64,000 bases of DNA from Pontederia crassipes (GCA_030549335.1 CM060187.1:1240001-1304000); one strand, 5' to 3'; numbered from the stretch's first letter, positions 11,640 through 25,845 are shown. The notes: generated by a model not told the origin, from the sequence alone. Made by a program: numbers and translations.

Positions 11640-11713
11640 AAGAACATTTCCAAAAATTATTTGGTAAGTGTTCTATGTCATAGTTTAAAATTGGAGGATG
11701 AATTTTCTTTCAA

Positions 11714-12430
11714 TGGAGGGAGGATGTAATACCCCAGATTTTTATCACGGGCAATTTGAACTTTTTGTCCAATCCTCATGATCTCCCCTATATAAAGCCT
11801 CATATTCCTATTGTTTACCTCTCTTATCCACATCTCTTGCCGGCTAGGACTTGAGAAAGGAAAAAGAAAGGAACAAGGAGAAGGAAAAAGAGGAAGAAGA
11901 AGAGGAAGAAAGAGGAGGAATATATGATATTAAGGTATGTAAAAGGGATCCAAATCCCTCTTTCCTCTATCAATATTTTTTCTATAATGGACTGATTGCA
12001 AGGGGACATCCCGTTCTCTTATTGGATTATGATTGACGGTTCTTGTTTATTAATTAGATATAGACTTTCATGATTAGATCTATGCATGAACATGTTTTTA
12101 TAATTAGATCAAATAGTTAGGGTTTATAAATTGTTCATGATTTATGGGTGAAACTTAGATCTTGGAAATTTTATGGATTATTATGTTTTTAAATGTTCTT
12201 TTGATCCTAAAATTCCTATGCAATATATATGTGTGAATTCTTAATGTTGTGTATCATTTCTCCTTGATTCTGGATCAAAAATCGTGAAAACTCGAGCTGA
12301 ACGGCGGAGTTCTAGAGCTCTGTCACGGTCGTGACGCATCCCGTGATAGAAGGATGAAAAATCATCCAAAAACTTTGATATCTAATGACAATCGTCACGC
12401 CGAAAAATCATCCAAAAACTTTGATCTTTG
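11714..12430 (+). repeat. Polypurine tract and 3' LTR (partial) of the plus-strand gypsy remnant
   Basis: GGAGGGAGGA (near 11716-11725) is followed by TGTAATACCCCAG at 11727, a typical LTR start. A TATA box lies in CCTATATAAAGCC near 11786. Repeated CACGGTCGTGACG-like palindromes occur at 12310-12420. No matching TGTAAT inverted end (ATTACA) was found, so the right boundary is uncertain and the LTR is probably truncated. Confidence 0.72.
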
Positions 12431-13242
12431 TTGACAAGAGAAAGAGTCCAGGGATTTCTTCGGAAACATTAGATCGATTTCTTAGACGAACAATGATTTT
12501 CTTTTAATAAATTATATCCTTCTGGATACCCTCCAAATACACCAAATAGCTCAAATACCCTCCAACGTTAACCTATGATACCCCATTTTTCGATTAAAAT
12601 ATCGATGTCCACAATGACTCTCTCTCTCCTCCACGTTAAAATGAGTAAAGTCTACGTATGATAACAGAAATAATAGTAAGAAAAACTGTGAGGCCAACAA
12701 GACAGAAGTCTCTTTAAATAGCCGTGAACTATTATATTATGCACCAGCAAGGAAAGAAAAATTCTACAATTTAGAGAAATATAATATCCAAAGCGCAGAC
12801 ATGTCCCTCTCTTCCCTAGGCCAAAATGCTGCATATATTTAAAGCTTCACAAGAAACACATTCATTGCACTGTCAGCACACATGCATAATTCTGGATGTC
12901 AATTAGCATAAAGAAAATTATAAAAGTCAAATAGCAACTATGGAAAAAGTAATTCCTTTTATCTCACAAGTGACACGATCAATAATGATTTACAAGAGAT
13001 CAGAACGCCTTTGGGGAGTTGTCTTACAAGAAACAGAAGGAAATCCCAATGATAAGGGCCATGAAGGAGAGCCCCTAAACCAACACATCTTATGAGCGCC
13101 TCATCAGTGCGGTCCCAACTTAAAGCTACATTGCGCCGGTGCAAAGACAGATAAATGTCAACGAATTAGATGCGCAAAATATGTATTCAAGTAACAAGAG
13201 AGACACATAGCCAAACAGCATTCTTTAGTCGGAAAATCAGCT
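12431..13242. other. Spacer with kinase 3' flank
   Basis: No coding similarity was recognised. The last few hundred bases before 13243 would hold the 3' untranslated region of the minus-strand kinase gene. No convincing polyadenylation signal was fixed. Confidence 0.45.
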
Positions 13243-16174
<2,932 letters not shown>

Positions 16175-16210
16175 TGCAGAGAACAGAGAAGAGCACAATA
16201 TCTAAAGGAT

Positions 16211-16331
16211 AGAATGAGTAGGAGTGGAGTTATAACTTGTTCATGGCATCGATATTTATAGGCTCAAAATCACAGGAGTCATAACACGAGTAGGAGTGGA
16301 GTTATAACACGAGTAGGAGTGGAGTTATAAT
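16211..16331. repeat. Three copies of a 22-bp repeat upstream of the kinase
   Basis: GAGTAGGAGTGGAGTTATAA occurs near 16211, 16289 and 16311; the last two are adjacent in tandem (22-bp period). The copies flank the putative TATA box, so they lie in the intergenic strip between the kinase and the syntaxin fragment. Confidence 0.85.
16253..16263 (-). promoter_or_regulatory. Possible TATA box for the kinase gene
   Basis: The minus strand reads CCTATAAATATC about 80 bp upstream of the ATG at 16174, a plausible core promoter giving a short leader. The call rests on spacing and sequence only. Confidence 0.45.
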
Positions 16332-16500
16332 GGGCATTTTTTTCTTTTACGGCTGAGGGGCGTAGATCTCCGGTTGGGGCCGGTTTTCGCAATGGAAAAA
16401 AATGAGGGAGGGGCGGCTCGGCTTCCCCTGCGGCGTCGACGGCGGGGGCGCTCGTCCACATCGACTGCGAAGTCGAAGCGGCTTCTGCGTTTGGGATGGC

Positions 16501-16824
16501 TCCGCGCCCGGCTGTGGCCTGGGCTCGTCCACGGACCGCACCCCAACATCCGTCGTGGCGGGGCTGCGCCGGAAGCTCAAGGACTCCATGGAGGCCTTCG
16601 CGGAGTACCGGGAGACGGTGGAGCGGCGGTACTACACGATGACGGGGAAGAGGCCGGACGAGGCGACGGTGGAGACGCTGGTGGCAACGGGCGAAGGGGA
16701 ACGGTTCCTGCAGCGGGCGATCGAGGAGCAGGGAGAGGGAGGGTGGGGGACGTGGTGGCGGAGACAAACCAGCGGTACGGCGCGGCGGCGGATCTGCGAA
16801 GGAGCTGCTGGATACGAATTTTAA
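16501..16824 (+). pseudogene. Syntaxin (SYP12-like Qa-SNARE) gene fragment, frameshifted and truncated
   Basis: The plus strand reads [50 protein letters not shown], then [10 protein letters not shown]. This is the linker and start of the third helical region of plant plasma-membrane syntaxins. After EEQG a one-base loss moves the match into another frame ([15 protein letters not shown], then AADLRRS). Compared with the family, about ten residues are missing between MEAFA and EYRETV. The SNARE helix and membrane anchor are absent: AT-rich DNA begins at about 16822. GC content is far above its surroundings, as in many monocot syntaxin genes. Syntaxins drive vesicle fusion at the plasma membrane or cell plate, but this piece could not. 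Confidence 0.85.
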
Positions 16825-17149
16825 TTTACCAAATCAATTAAAATTGATCTTGTCCAAATCAATTTCTTCAAAAACTGATTTTGTCCGATTTTAATTTATG
16901 TATTGCTGAAAATAATATCCGATTATTTATTATTTTTCTGGACCTATATTTAATATTCGAATCAAATAACTTTCTTCAATAATTATATAATTTTTTAATT
17001 AATTTTCTGATATCTTTTTATTCTTAGTATGGATACGAATTAAATTAACATTCCTTTGGATTAATATTTATTGTTCAGAATTTTATAAAAAGCGACATTT
17101 ACATACAACTGTAGTATTTGTTTGAAATCATATTATAACTTTATATCTT
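16825..17149. other. AT-rich spacer
   Basis: Very AT-rich sequence with no recognisable coding content. It begins abruptly at the broken end of the syntaxin fragment. Confidence 0.5.
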
Positions 17150-17640
17150 CATTTTTTAGAAAATATCAAAATTTGTTGCCATTGAACTAATCAAGTTGGG
17201 ACGCTTTAATGACACCAACTATGATATTTAGAGTCAAAGAATTCGGTATGGATTCGTTCACGACAACTTGCACATACTTAAAAAACCACCGCTACGAAGC
17301 TTTTCATAAGAAGCCACAGTTCATAAGAAAGCTGTTAAGGAGTGGGACAAAAAGATGAGAAAGCAAGGATAATCTTATTAGGGTGTTTGAGACTCATAAA
17401 AGTACTCATGATCTCTGGAGTGTTCTAAATAAAAATTACGAGTCCAAAAGGGATATGAGTTTACAACTTTTATTGCACAGGTACATCACGTGCAAGATTA
17501 AGGTTGATGAAAATGTGTCAAATCATGTTAACAAATAATAGTAATTGTAATATCCTAAATGTGTCACAATGCGTGTAAGATGAAGGCTGATGAAGACTTG
17601 TCAGATCGCGTAGGTGTCTAATGCTCTAAATAGCATTCGC
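17150..17640 (+). pseudogene. Ty1/copia gag-like remnant
   Basis: The plus strand gives broken frames resembling KFVAIELIKLGRFNDTNY and THKSTHDLWSVLNKNYESK, then LLLHRYITCKIKVDENVSNHV. These fit the copia gag (UBN2) pattern, in which a substrate-like opening is followed by a LW--L---Y block. The final motif (ACGTGCAAGATTAAGGTTGATG) recurs in altered form near 17568, a small duplication. Heavily decayed. Confidence 0.5.
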
Positions 17641-18345
17641 TTTGTTTTCGCACCGGCTAATAAAAAAATAATGAAACTTATGTGAAGCAGCTGGATATTA
17701 ATCTTATTGATGTTTTGAACAGCTGGATATTAATCTTATTAATTGATAATCTTTTAGTCATCTAAAAATAATGAAACTTATGTGGAACAAACCATTAGAA
17801 AGCTAGAATTTAGAGGAGCTAAATCATAGAAAATAAGGATTGGCAGGAGAATTCTAATAAATATTATGGACACCTATTTTGTTATTTTCGGTAGCTACAG
17901 ACTTGAGTTTGGAAGTTGTACCATAATCAAAGGTGAAAAGTAAAGTAGCCTGACGAGCCATGTATAGGAAAGCAACTAGTTCCCTACTAAAAGACATGAG
18001 GGAGAGAGAAAGAACTATTATGAGCTGCATAAAGTCACATACAATTGGCCAACTATTTTTTGAAAATAGTGTATGGGAAAGATAGTTACCGTGGAGCAAG
18101 ACATGCGTTGTCTTAGCTATCCTGCAAGACAGATCTAGAGCATAACGAGTCACATTATTTGAGCATTTGTTGGCTCATATGTGAGCTGTCATGAATCCCT
18201 AACGGACATGACATACGCTCTAGAGATAGTTGAGCGATTGAACATTAATAGGCATATTTCTAGCTCCTATAAAGATGTGTGCTTGTACTTATGGGTCGCA
18301 CGGCACATTTACCAATTCTGGATAAACGAAAGTACAATGACCAAT
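17641..18345. other. Spacer, probably decayed copia interior
   Basis: No domain was recognised. It contains two near-identical short stretches (CAGCTGGATATTAATCTTATT at about 17687 and 17722). It precedes a copia polypurine tract and LTR, so the element interior is the likely origin. Confidence 0.4.
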
Positions 18346-18731
18346 ATGGGCAAGTGGAAGATTATTGGAATAGTGCCCTTTTGGACACATGGGTTGCACA
18401 TATGCGCGGCCCAAAGGGTGAGGCGCATGCCTGTGCAGACATATCATCATACGCGTGATGGACGCGCGTGATGCGTTCTGCCTAACTTGTCACCCAAGTC
18501 TCCCTACCTTATAAAATGGGACCCATAGCATATGTCCCAAACATACTTTTGCAGAGGTTCGTCCAGAATACTTGTGCTGTGACAAAGAGTTCCGTTCTCC
18601 AGAGGTTCGGTTCTCGATCCTGAGGTGCAAGTGCGTTCGTCAAGAGTTCGTGGAAAAGCCCCGACGATTCGCTTCCGCTGCAAGAGATATTCCGCAATCT
18701 CTAGAATTTATATATATTATAAATTCCAACA
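18346..18731 (+). repeat. Ty1/copia polypurine tract and LTR
   Basis: GGGCAAGTGGAAGATTA is a degenerate version of the usual copia AAGTGGGAGATTG polypurine tract. The LTR runs from 18363 (TATTGGAAT, a decayed TGTTGGAAT) to 18731 (ATTCCAACA), an inverted pair of ends enclosing 369 bp. A TATA box lies in CCTTATAAAATGGG near 18502. A second LTR of similar layout starts at 20357, but I could not show that the two are the same family. Confidence 0.72.
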
Positions 18732-19139
18732 TAGTCAAATGAAGCTTTTTTCATAATGGAGATTGGCAACCTCTCATCAATGTCGATTTGGATCTAGTTA
18801 CTCGATCTACCATATGAGTTGTTCAACAAAGACTCCATATACTAAATAATAACAACTCCATAGGAAACAAGAGAACTCGCAAATAGTTTGGTTGGGTGAA
18901 TCAAAGGAAACAAGGATTGTATAAAGTTACTTAAGAAGTAGATATCGCCTTTTGGGAATCTAATGCAAACTATCAAAGTCATTGAACTAGGAAACCAATT
19001 TTGAATGTTCATTTTCTCATCAAAGTTGATTTGGATCTAGTTATCTGATCTATCATATGAGTTGCTCAACAAAGACTTCATATGTGATATAGCAGCAGGT
19101 GCTCCCCCCCTACCCCAATGCTGGATGACATAGCTTTGG
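18732..19139. other. Spacer with a repeated ~60-bp segment
   Basis: The phrase AGTTACTCGATCTACCATATGAGTTG (about 18796) recurs as AGTTATCTGATCTATCATATGAGTTG (about 19038), with similar flanks. This is an imperfect duplication 240 bp apart. No coding similarity was seen. Confidence 0.5.
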
Positions 19140-20000
19140 ACGGAATGCTGACACATATATGCATCGAGCTTGACCATTTTCCAATAAAGCAAGGCATCTA
19201 GGTGTCTTCCTTACAATGGGTAATAGATATTTCCAAAAATTATTATATGAAAGCTCACCCATGTTTTGTTTTGAATGTGGGAAAATAGGCCATAGATTTA
19301 AGAAATGTCACTCATCGTTGGAGCCGGAAGGGGTACCACCAGAGTAGCATAGGGACTGAATCCACTATGGAAAAATTTTACTATATGGTCCTTAAATGTT
19401 GGCATATGCCGAAGCAGTGGCTTGCCACCACTAATATGGACGGAGGTAGCAGTCGGCGATCACCGCCATAGGCTAGTGTTGGGCATGAACTTCGACAATC
19501 ATAGAGTCTTGCTCACTATCGGATCACCTAAATTGTTGATCCGGTTCTAATCACAAATAATGTTGAACCAATTGCACATGCGAGATCAAGTGTCATATCC
19601 AGATCTAACGGTTATAGAAGAAACCCTAGAGATGAATACTACCCATTACACACGTTGCAAAGAGATCCAACAGTCATAATCCATTGTATGCATCACAACC
19701 GTCTCATTATCATACACCTATACCGCACAAACCGTCTGATACAACAACTACACACCCGTTTAATCCATGTCCACATATTGAGCCTAAACAACCACACACA
19801 TCGAATGATGACAACTCATCCCCTGATCCTAAGCCCACTAATATGCGTACATATGTCCCACTTAAGCTGATCAATCAGCTCATTTTGTCTCCTTTGGCAA
19901 ACCCTAAGCTAATAGAAATGGTGATCCATCTCCAACCACGGATCCCCCCTTCAACACACACACTCTCCCGCGCGCACATCCTCTGTCTTACCGGACTCCC
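19140..20000 (+). pseudogene. L1-type LINE ORF1 remnant with CCHC zinc knuckle
   Basis: One frame reads YESSPMFCFECGKIGHRFKKC near 19245-19310, giving the C-x2-C-x4-H-x4-C knuckle of plant L1-like ORF1 proteins. An upstream frame gives IELDHFPIKQGI, like the IELDLSKPL lead-in of that family. Downstream (19684-20055) is a Pro/His/Thr-rich open stretch typical of the ORF1 tail. Frames shift repeatedly. No reverse transcriptase was found nearby. Confidence 0.6.
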
Positions 20001-20339
20001 TTCTCCTAGCTTTGTGCATACCAGAGCACAATATGCTTGTGCACTATGTAACTAAACAGCTCTTGGCGTATGGTAATCCTCTTCACTGACAGCATCAACT
20101 CAATGCTAGTTCGAAGTGGAGTTGGAGGATCTGGACATCATACCCCAAATAACATATTATTGTCTTGCATGATAGTTAAGCAACTATACAACGTTGATAA
20201 GTTATAAGCTTTCAAGTGGTTGAGTGACTATATCTCTAACATGTCATAGTTCTTCTTAAGTTATGGATGTACTTGTGGATTGTATGATGCATTTATCATA
20301 ACGAATATTTTGTTGAAATCAAATACGGATAAGAACCCA

Positions 20340-20690
20340 TTGCGCAAGTGGGAGATTGTTGGACCCGGATGCTCAAATGGGCTTTACAGCACTTAGGACT
20401 AGTAGTTTCATGAATTGCATAGCGGTTTCATAAATTGCTAATGAGCAGTTAAATAACCACTTGTATGTAGTTATTTGGGGCCTCTATAAAAGGGGAGGGG
20501 GCTTTTCTTCTTGGTGTGGTCTAGTCCAAGTGCGCGGTGCAATAGCATTTCGAAGAACGCGGATCCTCTCGTAATTCTGACGAAATCCAAGGTTCTTGGA
20601 TTGTGGATATGTGGTCATTTTTCTACGTGATTAGGATCCCGATGACAAGTTCAGAGTAATGTAAAAAAGTTTTCGGCTATCCATTTTTTC
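20340..20690 (+). repeat. Ty1/copia polypurine tract and LTR start
   Basis: GCGCAAGTGGGAGATTG (polypurine tract) is followed by TGTTGGACCC at 20357, a copia LTR start. A TATA box lies in CCTCTATAAAAGGGG near 20480. The right end (expected CCAACA) was not found, so the end coordinate is approximate. Confidence 0.68.
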
Positions 20691-21154
20691 GCTGAGGTAT
20701 TCTGATAATACATTTATGATTATCATTGTCAATTCCTTCAAGTTTTAAATTTTAAAAAAAAATTCCTTATTATTTTTGTTCTTTTTTTCTTTTCTCTTCC
20801 TAATACGCATCTCCTTCTCCCAACGTTGGCAACTCCAAGTTATTCCTTTTCTCCTCTTGATAAATCAAATTGTAGTGAAAAATTCCAAGTTTTAAATCCT
20901 AATGGTTTCTTCTTTTTCATCTGATTGTTATCTTGTGAGGAAGGAAGCTATAAGAGGGAATAAAAAGGGATGGGTTTCTATTAAGTTACCATTAGAATTG
21001 CAGTCTTATGTGTAAAGTCTAAATTGCCCTTAGAAAAGATATGAGGCAGTACACATTATCCATCCACATAGTCCTTTTATATCTTAAGAAGATAAAAAGA
21101 TAATAAAACACAGTTGTTGAAAGTTTGACTCTTTTAATAAACAATTAATCCTCC
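20691..21154. other. AT-rich spacer
   Basis: No coding or repeat-end structure was recognised. Confidence 0.5.
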
Positions 21155-21156
21155 AA

Positions 21157-21500
21157 TTAGGAGTGTTCAGTCGAATCCGGTGAACTCGATGATCCGATAC
21201 GAGTCGAATTGATTCGGATCACGAAATTCCAACCCAAGTCAACTAGATGCCCTCATTATTTAATTTATTTTTTTTACTTTTTATTTAATTTTAATCATAT
21301 ATTTGATTTAAATTTATAAAAAAAAAGTTAAAATAGAATTTTTTTAAGTATGCCAATAATATATCAATACTAAGAGTAATTATTTTAATACTTGAAACTG
21401 AATATTAAATAATTTTATATTAAATAATGTACCAAATGTAAGTAAAAAAATTAAAAAAGCAAAAAAGTAAAATAAAACTGCAAAAAAATAACATATCAGA
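21157..21500. mobile_element. Truncated relative of the hAT MITE at 8750
   Basis: It opens with TTAGGAGTGTTCAGTCGAATCC, similar to the TAGGGGTGTTCATGGGTCGGG end at 8750. It continues with TCGGATC-type motifs and then an AT-rich core containing TTTGATTTAAA, as in the core at 8925-9120. The opposite end is not visible. I infer a one-ended remnant of the same or a sister family. Confidence 0.5.
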
Positions 21501-21599
21501 TCACGTTGAATTTGTTGCTTCAAAGGATGTCTTGGTTAGTAATATCATGAGCATTCTAGGTTGCAGAGTTCACATGAGGAGTTGAGGACAACTCATAAC

Positions 21600-22406
21600 C
21601 AATGTTATCATAATCGGATTGGCCATCGAATCGGACGACCAACTGGGTCGTGGTTGGATCGATTCGATCGGGTTCGATCAAGTTGAATCAAATTTTATTA
21701 AAATACTATTATTTGTAATAGTTTTGAAGATATATATAATAAATATTATATATAAAAATAGTAACCTATTAAATTTTAAATATTAACATAAATATATTTA
21801 TTCAGTCTATTTAAAAATATTAATTGATTATTATTAATTTTTATTTATCATTTAATTCTATTAATAATACATTAATTTTTTTAAAACAAAAACCACTCTT
21901 ATGTTTTATTTTTATTTTACTTTCTTTTTCCTATCTCTTCCTCTCTTTTCATTAACTTTCTATGTTAAATTTTATTTATCATTTAATGTCATTAAGTTAC
22001 CGAAAATCACTCTTTTATCTTCCTCTCTCTTCATTAACTTTCTATGTTAAATTTTATTTATCATCTAATGTCATTAAGTTACCACTCTTTTATCTTTTTC
22101 ATTCCTTCTTCTCTCTTCATTTATTTTAATTCCTTTTTAGTGTATTCCTATCCAATTTAATTTTGTTGATTAAAATATTTGCTTTCCTTTTGATTTTTTT
22201 TCTTTCCATATTTTTCTTTCCTTTTAGTGATATTTGAGTTTTTTTCACTTTTTTTCAACTGAACCGATTCCTACCGGTTCAACGGTTTTTTCTGATTCAA
22301 CCGGTTTATTTTCGGTCAAACACCATTTCCGATTTTAGCTTCAAATCGAACAGGACCAAACGTCGGTTCGTGGTTGAACCGGTCCGGTCCGGTTTTAATA
22401 ATATTG
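21600..22406. mobile_element. hAT-like non-autonomous element, 807 bp
   Basis: The ends are loosely inverted (CAATGTTATCATAATCGG against AATAATATTG). The flanks CTCATAAC (21592-21599) and CTCATAAG (22407-22414) match at 7 of 8 bases, an 8-bp target duplication. The arms are rich in CGGTT/AACCGG motifs with an AT-rich middle that includes a duplicated segment (TTTTATTTATCAT-TAATGTCATTAAG near 21970 and 22050). No transposase is present. Confidence 0.72.
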
Positions 22407-22679
22407 CTCATAAGTGCCTTGGTTAGTAAGATGAGAATTGAAAAGTTAATTTATTAAATTAGTTTTAATATGAATGGAATATGAGAACGAAATGGTAAAT
22501 ATATTGTTCAAAGTAGATAAAGATTAAGCTGAATACAACAATTAACATAACTGATTTTATTTAAACATATATTAAAAATATAATATTTTTACAAAAATAT
22601 CAGAATAAATTAAATAATAACTATTTATAGATAATAATTATAATATTAACACATCAATGAGCCAATCAAAAGGGATCAA
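22407..22679. other. AT-rich spacer
   Basis: No coding content was seen between the MITE and the end of the F-box pseudogene. Confidence 0.45.
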
Positions 22680-24263
22680 TCATAGAACAAATAGTTTCAC
22701 ATGTTGTGGGAGTTGAGGACGAAAAAGCTCATAAAATCTCATGCGTGCAACCTCGATCCTACAAGGGAACATCTTCAGCTTGGACCCAAAAATGGAATAT
22801 CGTGAACTTGTGTGAATGGTCAACTTCTCAAGTTGAGTTGCATTTGCAACAAGGAAGCTCACGAGCTCAAGTTGACTATTATAACCAGTAAAACCGTCCA
22901 TTGTTATTGACTTGAGATGATTATGAGGGCACCTGAGAGCTCTTGTGTCTAATTTTCTCTTTGGATTTTCAACTGTAGCTCCCCATATCTGTATCACATG
23001 AAGAGTAACGCATGCATATAATAAGAATGTGACTTGTTTTTGTCTTGGGTACTTAGGCCTTCAAAGAGCTCTTCTATAACACTTGAAAATTACGTCAACA
23101 GAACTAATTAATTAACATACAATTAATAGAAAATTCTGAAGCTTACGTGAACAATGAAGGTCTCCAAATAAGGAGATGCTTTAACAAAAGTAGCCACAGT
23201 GTAAACATCAATTATACGTAAGTAACGGATATCCAAGTGTCTTAGACGAACATATCCACCTTGAACATTTGATAAGTCGGGTACCTGAAAAAAATGAAGA
23301 AGCAAATATAGATACTATAATTAATAAATTATTAAATGCTTAACAATGCACCTTAACACGTCTCGAATATGTCTGAAATGTCAGGGACTTCACAGAAGTT
23401 ATAACTTGAGTGATATAATCAATAAGGCTTGAAAAATCACCCGAAGTTAGAACGATAGATGCTTTTTCAAGCTCTTTGAGTATTAATGGCACTGCACCAC
23501 CATTGTATATGAAAGTAGAGAGGTTGGGCACATAACATTCTACCATTCTTATGTTCCTACAGAGGGATACGTCCAGGATCTCCAACTTGCACAATGATAT
23601 AGGAATTTGCAAGTCAATCAATCGATTGCATGAGACAAAACTCAAGTCCCTTACGGCAACACATTCGGGCAACAACTTTTGAACGACATCGTCAGTAACA
23701 TGAACAGATTCTAGTTGTAGGGTTGTAAGATTCTTGAAGCCATCAACTTCTTGTATTGGTGTCTCTAAAGAACAAAACTTCAATTTCAAGCATTCTAGAG
23801 AACATGCTCTTGGTTCCCTTGATAAAAGATAGCACGGAAAATTATATCATTCTTGATGTGGCGATCACAAGTTTAAAACAAGCTTCTTCGCCCTTGATGC
23901 AACAACATACGAAATCCATTGATCCAGATAAATTGCATGCTCTCCGTTAAGTAAGAACTTAATTTCTAAGGAATCAAGTACACCGCGATGATTTAACAAG
24001 ATGGAGTCTGCACTGTCAATAAACTCCTAGATGATTTTGGTAGACATGCCATCTCCTCTCTGCTCCCCTACTTCTAATTATCGTTGCATGCTCATCATAA
24101 GCTTCAAATCATTCTCGAGGGAAAGCGCATTATGCGAATCAATCACGATATTAGGAATATGTTTCCACAAGTGTCTCCATCTACGTGATATGATGCTAGT
24201 CCTGACAGCATCTTTGAAACTCAGAAGAAATATTATTTTAACTAGAAGCTCCTGCAATAGCAC
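22680..24263 (-). pseudogene. F-box/LRR (FBD-like) gene, interrupted
   Basis: On the minus strand, after an acceptor TTGCAG near 24254, the frame reads ELLVKIIFLLSFKDAVRTS and SRRWRHLWKHIPN, a clear F-box. A TAA follows after MMSMQR. Beyond it, LLNHRGVLDSLEIKF and LDQWISYVVASRAKKLVLNL match the next conserved part of this family, then a TGA. Further on, LRR-like segments are open (23789-23340: LECLKLKFCSLE, GFKNLTTLQLESV), as are exon-like pieces at 23305-23123 and 22997-22680. F-box proteins select substrates for SCF ubiquitin ligases. The N-terminal LPEE start is not visible, and at least two disruptions argue for a pseudogene rather than a sequencing slip. Confidence 0.82.
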
Positions 24264-24714
24264 AAGAATTAAGTGACTTATAATAAAAGAATTAAAAGTA
24301 AAGTCAACCCTATATATACTAATTTTTTAATATGAGAAAGAGGGAAACTTAAAATAGGTAAGTAGACATATTCCGTCGCCTCTATGCTTTTCTTTAGAAT
24401 GTGAAGATTTTCTCCTTGTGTTTCGAATGGGGAGAGGGCAGATTTTGTCCCTTGTGTTTTTTGCCTTTCGCCTTTCGAACGGGTGAAGAGACCAGAGAGT
24501 GAGTGTGAGAGAGAGGGGGTGGGTGTGTGTGTGTGAGGATGTCAGGAGCATGGACGTGTTTCATATGGAGAGAGGAGGAGAAGGGTGGGTGTGCATCAGC
24601 CTGGCAAAGAAACTTGAGACAATTTTTGTGAATGAAAAAATTATCAATTGTGTGCAATATAAAAAAAGTTGTTTTAATGATTTAAGTTTATATAATGTAT
24701 CATACATATGATAC

Positions 24715-24720
<6 letters not shown>
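24264..24720. other. Spacer upstream of the F-box pseudogene
   Basis: It contains a GA/GT-rich stretch (GAGAGAGAGGGGGTGGGTG near 24508) that would be 5' flank of the pseudogene. No gene was seen. Confidence 0.45.

Positions 24721-24759
<39 letters not shown>
24721..24759. repeat. (AT)n microsatellite
   Basis: An uninterrupted AT dinucleotide run of about 39 bp, a likely length-variable marker. Confidence 0.95.
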
Positions 24760-24762
<3 letters not shown>

Positions 24763-24776
24763 GTGAAATTATTAAC

Positions 24777-25120
24777 TTGTTTTTTTTCAAAAGTCAATTG
24801 TATATATTTTAATTTAATGTGTATATTATTATTATTTTATATTAATTTATTACATTCGATTCGACCATCCGGGCAGATTGCGAGTTTCTCAGTAATGAGT
24901 AATTCAAAGAAAAGGGGCGCTCGAAAGCGCTCGAAAGCCTCCACGCGCTCCGTTTTCTCGCTTTCCGTTTTCTCGCTTCATCTTTGTCAATCATTTTGTC
25001 TTCCTTATTGTATAACCTGATTTGTTTTTTTTTCAAAAGTCAATTGTATATATTTTAATTTAATGTGTATATTATTATTATTTTATATTAATTTATTACA
25101 TTCGATTCGACCATCCGGGT
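24777..25120. repeat. ~97-bp direct repeat with a 147-bp foreign spacer
   Basis: The block from TTGTTTTTTTTCAAAAGTCAA to TTCGATTCGACCATCCGGG is present at about 24777-24872 and again, practically unchanged, at about 25020-25119. The spacer between (24873-25019) is GC-richer and carries GCGCTCGAAA twice in tandem and CCGTTTTCTCGCTT twice. The second copy continues into a CCGGTCCGAG...ACAACATTGG segment resembling the end of the hAT-like elements nearby. Confidence 0.88.
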
Positions 25121-25199
25121 TAATCCGATTCGAACAATCTGACCTAACACGAAAATCAATTCGGGTTGATATCCGGTCCGAGTTTTACAACATTGGTTC

Positions 25200-25845
25200 A
25201 AAATTCATTAAAGGAAAGGGAAGATAAATAATAGAAAGGAAAAAGGCGGAAAGGGGATTTAGGAAAATGAAGACAAATAGATGCCCCTATTTTGTTGATA
25301 TCATTGAAAGGAAGAGAAGGAAATGAATGTTAAGTGGTTATTTTATTTAGAGAATTTTATCCTTTACATATATAATAATATGTTTAATTTATTTAGCCAA
25401 AAATGGACACGCATATTAAATGTCTTTTCCCTCCTTTTCATCCCGATTTGAGGGTGAAAGAAATATGGAGCATTGGAGGGGATGAAAAGGAAAGGAAGGA
25501 CATTCTCCTCCAACTTAAATCACACGGTAGGTGTAGGTTGAGTTTAAGATAGACAGAGATATGAAAATGGTTCAAATTGTTTCTACTCCACCACTTTGAA
25601 GTGGCGTCCTGTTCCTCCGATGCGTTGACCAGATCGGTGCCTCATCTCCATGATTCATCCTCATCCACAAGTGCTTTCTTCCTACGGCTAGATCGGGCGC
25701 TCCTTGTGATCGGATTTGAATTGATTCAACGAGAGCTAGGAATTTAAATCTTGACATGTAAAAATAACTCGTGATCTCAAATTGATTAGTTGTTCATTTT
25801 TTCGATCTCGCCAACCATCACCCACGATAGTGCAACCAATTTTTT
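25200..25845. other. AT-rich spacer
   Basis: No supported gene. The minus-strand frame at 25572-25757 has no recognisable domain. Confidence 0.45.

Noticed and set aside
16279-16841. Several long overlapping frames on both strands at the syntaxin fragment
   Set aside because: High GC content suppresses stops. Only the plus-strand frame with the syntaxin match is supported.
18363-20690. The two copia LTRs (18363 and 20357) as a matched pair of one element
   Set aside because: Both have a polypurine tract directly upstream, so both look like 3' LTR junctions. Their sequences beyond the TGTTGGA-type start do not visibly match.
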